Of a stretch of DNA of 39,152 nucleotides, positions 33,797 through 39,152 are shown piece by piece; within the stretch, counting starts at the first letter, position 1, and each line of letters opens with the position of its first letter. This DNA comes from Spirochaetales bacterium. GTDB taxonomy: Bacteria; Spirochaetota; Spirochaetia; Treponematales; Treponemataceae. Both the position numbers and the translations under genes were made by a program. A model generated the notes under the pieces. The model was not told the origin of the DNA. It was given only the letters and a program-made list of their open reading frames with translations, and searched no databases. Location of the stretch: contig JAFGIM010000142.1 in NCBI GenBank assembly GCA_016929605.1, forward strand, positions 1 through 39,152, in the 5' to 3' direction.

Positions 33797-34912
33797 ATGC
33801 ACCCAACACGAGCGATTATTCATCTAGGGAACCTTGCTCATAATATTGAGGAAATACGCCGCCTTGTCGGAGCACACCGACGCATCTGTGTGCCGGTCAA
33901 GGCAGATGCCTATGGCCACGGGGCTATCCGCATTGCGCGGGAGCTGTTGGCAGAAGGAGTAAGTCACCTTGCGGTTGCCACGGTCTCTGAAGCAGCAGCC
34001 CTCCGGGCAGCAGACATAACTGCTCCAATCCTCCTCCTTGGTCTGGTAATCCCCGAAGAATATCCCCTGCTTGTTCAAACCGGCTGCGAAGCCTTTGTAG
34101 CCGATAAAGATCAAATCGCTGGCCTTGCCTTACAGGCCAAACAGATGAATACCTCCCTGGCCGTGCACCTCAAGATAGACACCGGCATGGGCAGAATCGG
34201 ATGCGTGCCCCAAGAAGCGCCATCCCTTGCCCGTTACATCCTGGATTCAGGCCTTTCTCTTGCCGGAGTTGCAACCCACTTACCCGTCGCCGATTCAGCA
34301 AAACCTCAAGATATCGACTTTACCCATGCCCAGATCAAGCGATTTACGGACGCCGTTACTTCCATCCGCGATGCGGGCATTGATCCCGGCATCGTTCATG
34401 CCGCCAATTCAGGAGGGATTCTCCAATACCCCGAATCCTGGCTCGACATGGTGCGCCCCGGAATTATCGTATATGGATACCCAAGCGATCCGTCCTCTCT
34501 TACCGGACACACAATCGAGTTAAAGCCGGTAATGAAACTTGAAACCCGGGTAGTCCACATGAAAAAAGTACAAAAAGGAACCAGCATCTCGTACGGAAGA
34601 ACGTGGACTGCCGAGCGCGATACGGTAATCGCGACATTACCCGTTGGGTATGGAGACGGTTTGGCCAGATCTCTTTCCAATCGGCTTACCGTTCGCATCG
34701 CAGAGACTGATTATCCAATAGTCGGAAGAATTTGCATGGATCAATGCATGATCGATGTAGGGCCAGAACCTGCAGTACGCAGGTGGGATACCGCGGTTAT
34801 CTTTGGCCCCGGGCACGGAGCAGACGCGCTTGCCCGGATGATCGATACCATCCCCTACGAGATTACCTGCTCTATCGCACCCCGCGTACCCCGCGTCTAT
34901 GTAACCGAGTAG
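33797..34912 (+). CDS. alr: Alanine racemase
   Basis: A 371-residue PLP enzyme that makes D-Ala for peptidoglycan. Lys35 in VPVKADAYGHGA binds PLP. HLKIDTGMGRIG and VATHLPVADS follow, and the catalytic Tyr lies in SISYGRTWTA, with LPVGYGDGLARSLSN after it. The motif VGRICMDQCMIDVG completes the C-terminal beta domain. The frame extends upstream, but MHPTRAIIHLGNLAHNI is the usual start and follows a strong promoter. Its 3' end overlaps the convergent epimerase-like gene by 16 bases. Confidence 0.95.
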   Translation: MHPTRAIIHLGNLAHNIEEIRRLVGAHRRICVPVKADAYGHGAIRIARELLAEGVSHLAVATVSEAAALRAADITAPILLLGLVIPEEYPLLVQTGCEAFVADKDQIAGLALQAKQMNTSLAVHLKIDTGMGRIGCVPQEAPSLARYILDSGLSLAGVATHLPVADSAKPQDIDFTHAQIKRFTDAVTSIRDAGIDPGIVHAANSGGILQYPESWLDMVRPGIIVYGYPSDPSSLTGHTIELKPVMKLETRVVHMKKVQKGTSISYGRTWTAERDTVIATLPVGYGDGLARSLSNRLTVRIAETDYPIVGRICMDQCMIDVGPEPAVRRWDTAVIFGPGHGADALARMIDTIPYEITCSIAPRVPRVYVTE

Positions 34913-35781
34913 CGCCGTTCCCAGCTAACCGCCTCGCCTCGTGCAATGGAAAAACTAAAAAAGACCTCGGGACTAATTACTCGCTTCCATCCCCACAGAT
35001 GAACGGCTGATGGAACAAATGATCCCGCTTCGCTGAGGGAAATTCCCAACCCGTCATGAGAAAGCGTCCAAAGGGCAACCGGAGAAGTGTGTCCATTGGA
35101 TAGACCTCCAAGATAAAACTGCTTGGAAGTTTTGCGTATACACTCAACCGTGTTCCCAGAGAGCGCCAAGGCCTTGTCTGGATTCACCTTTTCGCCAAGA
35201 AGGGATTCATTGATTACCCAAGGAAAAGAAAGCTTATATCCCCTGTCCATCCGTTTCCCGGCAAAACAGAGAAAGTTGTGAACATATTCGTCTGTTTGGA
35301 GGGGCCGCTCGCCCGTATTTGTAAGGGTATACGTAATGGCGAATCCCTTGTCGGCAAGGGATATGCGCTTTTGGTATTCATAGGCATAGCCATTCCGCTC
35401 CCCGGAGAGGCAAGAAAAGATAAGCGCGTTTGCCCCATCGCGATCTGCCGTAAAAGAAAGCGCTTCCATTTGATAATCGTTATAAAAAAAATACGGCTTG
35501 GCGTCCTTCTTGAGCCACCCAGTGCCTATCTTTGGAAACCACTGTCCAACTGCAACCTCGTCATAGCCGATGCACGTCTTTATCCCGAACTCGTTATGAA
35601 GCCCTCTCCCAAAGCGACTCGGGTCTCGGTGAAACAAGGGTTTCTCTTCCCCCAAAAGTTCAATACCCTTCCATCGCGCGGATGAGACAAGACCATTCCA
35701 GTCAAAGCGGCTTGAGCGATATCGCTCCCCGGCAAGTTCGCAGGTTAATTGCAGATTGTCGTGTGAAAGAATAATAGCCAC
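34897..35781 (-). CDS. Aldose 1-epimerase-like protein
   Basis: A 294-residue protein of the galactose mutarotase-like fold. Recognisable parts are LTCELAGERYRSSRFDWNG, FGIKTCIGYDEVAVGQWFPKI and YTLTNTGERPLQTDEYVHNF, where the DEYVHN segment holds the likely catalytic His. The family acts on aldose anomers or binds carbohydrates. It follows the DUF4954 gene by 2 bases, so the two are coexpressed; function in the same sugar-related process is inferred. The Glu expected late in the sequence is not certain by eye. Confidence 0.82.
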   Translation of the reverse strand: MAIILSHDNLQLTCELAGERYRSSRFDWNGLVSSARWKGIELLGEEKPLFHRDPSRFGRGLHNEFGIKTCIGYDEVAVGQWFPKIGTGWLKKDAKPYFFYNDYQMEALSFTADRDGANALIFSCLSGERNGYAYEYQKRISLADKGFAITYTLTNTGERPLQTDEYVHNFLCFAGKRMDRGYKLSFPWVINESLLGEKVNPDKALALSGNTVECIRKTSKQFYLGGLSNGHTSPVALWTLSHDGLGISLSEAGSFVPSAVHLWGWKRVISPEVFFSFSIARGEAVSWERRYSVT

Positions 35782-35783
35782 GA

Positions 35784-37979
35784 CTACCCCCGAACCCTTT
35801 CCAAAAGCGCAAAGAACTCTGCCGATTCTTTTTTTGCCGTTCTGATAAAACCGTTATCATCAACAGTACCCAATACCGCATCACGTTCTGCGGTATTTCG
35901 ATAGGTAATCATACGGTACGAGTTCTCAAAATCTTTTTTCTTGGTAATGTATACCTGCTCTTCGATATACGTTCGTATTCCTTTAGCTTCTTCAAGCAGG
36001 GCATTCCAGCGTTCCGGGGAAATATTGTCGCACTTACAGAGTAAGCGGAGAATCGCATATGCGTTCTCTGCCTTGTCGCGCGGATACAAAGTCCACCAGG
36101 ACTCATATTGTTCATGAATTTCCTTCCAGGACGAATACAATCCGGTTCTTATCGCAGAACGAAGGCCGTCTACCTTAGTCTCGGGAACAAGCTGCCCACC
36201 CAGATTAACCCATTCAAGGCTGATAGACTGAGGCACCTGCGCGCTAAAATATTCGTAATGGATGTTGTACTCATCCAGATATGAGGCAATCGTTTTGATC
36301 CCGTAAAAAAGGAGCATCTGTCGATAGGCATTCCAGGCCTGCACTACCTTGAGAATCCGAACCTCGCGATTCCCTCTCTCCATTGCCTCTCCAGAAACAA
36401 ATAGGCTCTTTACGATTTCCGGTTCACGGGTAATCAAGTCTCGCCCCTTTTCCGCCAAGACTTCTTCAGAAGGCATAGACCCCTGGGTGGACTCGGAGGA
36501 ATACCATGCCTTACCCGTCCATATTTCCAGCAAGCGCATTCCTTCGATCATTTCTCGGGCAGTGTCGGGGGCAAGGTGATCGGTTTCTATCCGTTGTACA
36601 ATATTCTTCCGTTTATCCCGGGTGCGGTATTTCCAGCTATTACGTTCCAGGGCATACATGTTGTACATCCAGTAATACGCAGGCATAACCTCAAGCCGAT
36701 CGCTTTTGCGATTTTCCAATACCATGGAAAAAGGAAGGCGGATATCCAGCTCGGCCGGATAGCTTCCCTTGGTAAGCAAGGTATAGCTCGCAAACCGGCA
36801 ATTGTGTTTAAGCGTGCTGGAAAGCCCGGGCCAAAAACCGCGACCGGCGATAATCTCTCCGTCATTACCCCGACTATTATGATTCGATCCAACAGTCGCT
36901 CCCGCGGCCATATTGGATTGGCCCATGATCAGGGTAGCAATTAAAAAGGAATTGTTGTGATGCTGTTCATGACCGGGGAACACCAGGTTATTGAGCACCT
37001 CGCAACACGAGATAGTAGAGTTGTCCCCCAATATTGAATGGATGAGCCGCGCCCCATATTTCAGGTTAGAGTTATTTCCAAGCACAAAGCGAACAGCCTT
37101 AACCCCATAAAAGATATGGCAACCGTACCCGATTATGCCATTAACCAATTCGCATCCTTCGCCAATTTGGGATGGTTCTGTTTCGCTTGACATGATCGTC
37201 AGGTTCTTGAGTTTATTCGCGCCCTTAATGTACGACCAGGGCCCAAAACGCACATCCTTAATAACCTGACAGCTTTTGATTATTGAGTTATCCCCTACCT
37301 CGCCATAAAACCCTCGACGCGAATCAACACCCGCTTGGGTGATATCCCGCAAGCGATCCATCAGATCGCTATCTTCTCGATAGGTAGCCCATATCCAGGC
37401 GTCTGCGCATATCATGCCATTAAAGGGAAGGACGGAGCGGCCCCCAGCCTCGTTCATGGGGTCTATCCAGACGCGGACATCCTCGCTCTCCCCCTCCTTG
37501 ATTATTCCCTCGCCGAATTTAGCGTGATTGGTCGTAGACATTTCGTCGATACGACTCATGATAACGGACTCACCGATGATGTAATGAGACAGATAGGCGC
37601 AATCATGGATGGCGCAATTAGCGCCTATATCGCAAGAAATAATGCGGCTATTGGAAATTCCCGCGGGAACCATAAAATCATGATAGCGAAGATACTGATT
37701 TTGCATGGATCCAATGCGAACCAAGCCGGCAAAAAGGTTGTTGCGAATCAAGGAAAAATCAAAGGGGTCTTCTACCAATATCTTTGACCAATCGGTACAG
37801 GTATTATCGTTCCAGACGAGTAACTCTATCTCGTCACGGGCAAGCGCCCTCCACGTGTGTGTGTCTGCCTTGCTTTGAATGTTCCGCAAATAATACTCAT
37901 CCTGGCCCTCCGGCAGGTACTCGGAAGGTATAAAACCATAGCCGAACTTGTCGGCAGAAAGAAGTTCAATTTTACTCAT
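35784..37979 (-). CDS. DUF4954 family protein with left-handed beta-helix
   Basis: A 731-residue protein known as DUF4954 in treponemes and Bacteroidetes. Residues of about 100-430 contain irregular hexapeptide-type repeats with Gly, Asn and Ile at regular spacing (GANCAIHDCAYLSHYIIGES; KNLTIMSSETEP; FVLGNNSNLKYGARLIHSIL), the pattern of LbetaH acyl- or nucleotidyl-transferases. GATVGSNHNSRGNDGEI resembles an active-site loop. The rest is helical and charged. The substrate is not known. There is no ribosome binding site; TATAGT lies 8 bases before ATG 37979. It is coupled to the epimerase-like gene. Confidence 0.85.
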   Translation of the reverse strand: MSKIELLSADKFGYGFIPSEYLPEGQDEYYLRNIQSKADTHTWRALARDEIELLVWNDNTCTDWSKILVEDPFDFSLIRNNLFAGLVRIGSMQNQYLRYHDFMVPAGISNSRIISCDIGANCAIHDCAYLSHYIIGESVIMSRIDEMSTTNHAKFGEGIIKEGESEDVRVWIDPMNEAGGRSVLPFNGMICADAWIWATYREDSDLMDRLRDITQAGVDSRRGFYGEVGDNSIIKSCQVIKDVRFGPWSYIKGANKLKNLTIMSSETEPSQIGEGCELVNGIIGYGCHIFYGVKAVRFVLGNNSNLKYGARLIHSILGDNSTISCCEVLNNLVFPGHEQHHNNSFLIATLIMGQSNMAAGATVGSNHNSRGNDGEIIAGRGFWPGLSSTLKHNCRFASYTLLTKGSYPAELDIRLPFSMVLENRKSDRLEVMPAYYWMYNMYALERNSWKYRTRDKRKNIVQRIETDHLAPDTAREMIEGMRLLEIWTGKAWYSSESTQGSMPSEEVLAEKGRDLITREPEIVKSLFVSGEAMERGNREVRILKVVQAWNAYRQMLLFYGIKTIASYLDEYNIHYEYFSAQVPQSISLEWVNLGGQLVPETKVDGLRSAIRTGLYSSWKEIHEQYESWWTLYPRDKAENAYAILRLLCKCDNISPERWNALLEEAKGIRTYIEEQVYITKKKDFENSYRMITYRNTAERDAVLGTVDDNGFIRTAKKESAEFFALLERVRG

Positions 37980-37987
37980 GATAATTC

Positions 37988-38017
37988 ACTATACATCCAA
38001 ATTTGCACAAACAGCAA
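37988..38017 (-). promoter_or_regulatory. Promoter of the DUF4954 operon, nearly leaderless
   Basis: On the minus strand, TTGCTG (38017-38012), an 18-base spacer and TATAGT (37993-37988), then 8 bases to ATG 37979. It interlocks with the deoD promoter on the other strand. Confidence 0.45.
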
Positions 38018-38031
38018 TTCCCTGTTAGTAT
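38003..38031 (+). promoter_or_regulatory. deoD promoter with AACAG/CTGTT repeats
   Basis: TTGCAC (38003-38008), a 17-base spacer and an extended -10 TGTTAGTAT (hexamer 38026-38031). AACAG at 38010-38014, CTGTT at 38022-38026 and AACAG at 38033-38037 form overlapping inverted repeats across the spacer and -10, a possible repressor site. Confidence 0.5.
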
Positions 38032-38063
38032 AAACAGTAGTTTGCCTCAAAAAGGAGCAGTCA

Positions 38064-38777
38064 ATGAGTACCCACATCGGCGCTAAACCCGGCGAGATTG
38101 CCGAATCAATCCTGTTACCCGGAGACCCCTTACGGGCAAAGTTCATTGCGGAAAACTACCTGGATAATCCTATATGTTATAACGAAATACGCGGTATGTA
38201 CGGCTATACGGGAACCTGGAAAGGCAAACGAGTCTCTGTTCAGGGCACCGGTATGGGACAGCCATCTCTTTCTATATATGTAAACGAATTGTTCCGTTTT
38301 TATGGCGTCAAGCGGGCTATCCGGGTAGGAACCACTGGCGCGGTTCAGGAGTCCACAAACCTCAGAGACATTATTATCGCTATGAGCGCCTCAACTGATT
38401 CGGCAATCAATACCCATCGTTTTGCCGGCCGCCACTTTGCCCCTACTGCGAATTTTAACCTGGTTAAAGCTGCCTATGATGCGGCGAATGCCAAGGGAAT
38501 AAAACCGCTTGTTGGACCAATTGTGTCGTCAGATATCTTTTACGACGACGGAGAGGCTTGGAAACTTTGGGCAAAATACGGTATTCTTGGCGTCGAAATG
38601 GAAGCCGCCGAGCTGTATACCCTGGCGGCCCAATTCAATCGGGAAGCCCTTGCGATTCTGACGGTCTCGGACCACATCGCTAAGGGAACCGCAACCACGG
38701 CCGAAGAGCGGCAAAGCACCTTCCGCGATATGATGGAAATTGCCCTCGAAGCCATTACCGGAGCTTCTGCCTCATGA
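38064..38777 (+). CDS. deoD: Purine nucleoside phosphorylase, DeoD type
   Basis: A 237-residue hexameric-type PNP that splits purine nucleosides with phosphate into base and (deoxy)ribose-1-phosphate. The motifs are [14 protein letters not shown] (phosphate-binding), [25 protein letters not shown] and [14 protein letters not shown] (ribose), plus LTVSDHI with the catalytic Asp. The length is exactly typical. AAGGAG lies eight bases before the ATG. It provides the cytosolic step for nucleosides imported by the transporter at 17068-21433. It is translationally coupled to a small membrane protein. Confidence 0.96.
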   Translation: MSTHIGAKPGEIAESILLPGDPLRAKFIAENYLDNPICYNEIRGMYGYTGTWKGKRVSVQGTGMGQPSLSIYVNELFRFYGVKRAIRVGTTGAVQESTNLRDIIIAMSASTDSAINTHRFAGRHFAPTANFNLVKAAYDAANAKGIKPLVGPIVSSDIFYDDGEAWKLWAKYGILGVEMEAAELYTLAAQFNREALAILTVSDHIAKGTATTAEERQSTFRDMMEIALEAITGASAS

Positions 38778-38995
38778 CTGAACTACAGCCAACCGAAATT
38801 GAGTTGACCGGGAAAAAACGTACTCCCCGGTCAATATCCCATCGCCGGATTATTGCCGCTATTGTCATCGCCGTTATTGTTATGGTTTTGGGTGCCCTTA
38901 CCGCCGTTATGGCCTATCGCGCCTCTACCACTCCTGCAGTCATGCAGCCCACCACGCTTCCCCCGGAAACAGCAGAGATAATCAGTTCAGACTGA
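38774..38995 (+). CDS. Small single-span membrane protein coupled to deoD
   Basis: A 73-residue protein. Residues 1-24 are polar with a Lys/Arg cluster, a membrane helix follows ([20 protein letters not shown], about 26-45), and a Thr/Pro-rich tail of about 28 residues ends the chain. The ATG overlaps the deoD stop by four bases (ATGA), and its codon use matches its neighbours, which supports real translation. By the positive-inside rule the N-terminus is cytosolic and the tail extracytoplasmic. No known family is recognised. Confidence 0.6.
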   Translation: MTELQPTEIELTGKKRTPRSISHRRIIAAIVIAVIVMVLGALTAVMAYRASTTPAVMQPTTLPPETAEIISSD

Positions 38996-39002
38996 GCTCA
39001 GC

Positions 39003-39031
39003 TTGACAGCCAAAAGCCTTTCCAGTACATT
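39003..39031 (+). promoter_or_regulatory. tRNA-Leu promoter
   Basis: Perfect TTGACA (39003-39008), a 17-base spacer and TACATT (39026-39031), about 30 bases upstream of the tRNA. Confidence 0.6.
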
Positions 39032-39061
39032 AAAAACCGCTCATCCAAACAGGCTGAGCAC

Positions 39062-39145
39062 CCCCGGATGGTGGAATTGGTAGACACGCTAGTTTCAGGT
39101 ACTAGCGCCTTCACGGGCATGGAAGTTCAAGTCTTCTTCCGGGGA
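39062..39145 (+). tRNA. tRNA-Leu (anticodon CAG)
   Basis: The 7-bp acceptor stem CCCCGGA pairs with TCCGGGG. The anticodon stem CTAGT/ACTAG encloses the loop TTCAGGT, giving anticodon CAG, which reads CUG codons. A long variable arm, as required for Leu, and the T arm GAAG-TTCAAGT-CTTC follow. The discriminator is A. The next bases are CAA, so the CCA end is not encoded and must be added by CCA-adding enzyme. The gene is complete 7 bases before the window ends. Confidence 0.95.
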
Positions 39146-39152
39146 CAATAAA

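Noticed and set aside
38990-39000. CTGAGCTCAG palindrome after the 73-residue gene as a terminator
   Set aside because: No T-tract follows and the palindrome has no loop, so a stable hairpin is unlikely.

Overview
The window looks like a stretch of a spirochaete chromosome, most likely a Treponema-like member of the Spirochaetota. Four things point there: a class I (archaeal-type) lysyl-tRNA synthetase; a purine-nucleoside ABC transporter laid out like the T. pallidum tmpC/Pnr locus; a DUF4954 beta-helix protein; and many lipoprotein or Treponema-style signal peptides. The species is not identifiable by eye. The DNA is almost fully coding. The longest gap between genes is about 200 bases (1397-1598), and no stretch above 300 bases lacks a gene. 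I see no insertion sequence, prophage, CRISPR array or rRNA.

Layout. 1-3843: polar amino-acid ABC uptake genes (5'-truncated binding protein, permease, ATPase), with an SDR oxidoreductase and a Thr/Ser/Tyr-rich lipoprotein between the binding protein and the permease. 3869-8388: a YfcE-type phosphoesterase coupled to a lipoprotein, a Na/Pi cotransporter-PhoU fusion, an MBL-fold hydrolase and an unknown membrane protein. 8332-16240: mostly housekeeping genes: a free-standing DbpA-type RNA-binding domain, a UPF0158-GNAT fusion, enolase, ClpP, MazG, peptidyl-tRNA hydrolase, a CBS-regulated DHH/DHHA2 pyrophosphatase and an RluA-type pseudouridine synthase. 16237-21433: a membrane protein and the four-gene purine-nucleoside transporter. 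21441-25108: a GH43 glycosidase, lysS and a LacI-type regulator. 25121-32338: a minus-strand cluster for aryl-pyruvate/aryl-acetate metabolism, in the order iorA, pepF, iorB, paaK, paaK, ACT-domain protein. 32438-38995: a lipoprotein, alanine racemase, an aldose-epimerase-like protein, DUF4954, DeoD purine phosphorylase and a coupled 73-residue membrane protein. The window closes with a complete tRNA-Leu(CAG).

How genes may work together. The transporter at 17068-21433 and DeoD at 38064 form a purine-salvage pair. PepF, IorAB and the two PaaK ligases could link peptide breakdown to aromatic amino-acid oxidation; IorA appears to lack its usual C-terminal two-cluster ferredoxin domain. Promoter reading shows a recurring arrangement: about a dozen genes have a -10 hexamer ending only 5-10 nt before the start codon and no Shine-Dalgarno sequence, which suggests leaderless or nearly leaderless mRNAs. 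Other genes (enolase, deoD, clpP, the lipoprotein at 1599, the IOR operon) have clear ribosome binding sites. Several divergent pairs share interlocked promoters, and several convergent pairs overlap at their 3' ends. One transcription terminator lies inside the opposing gene.
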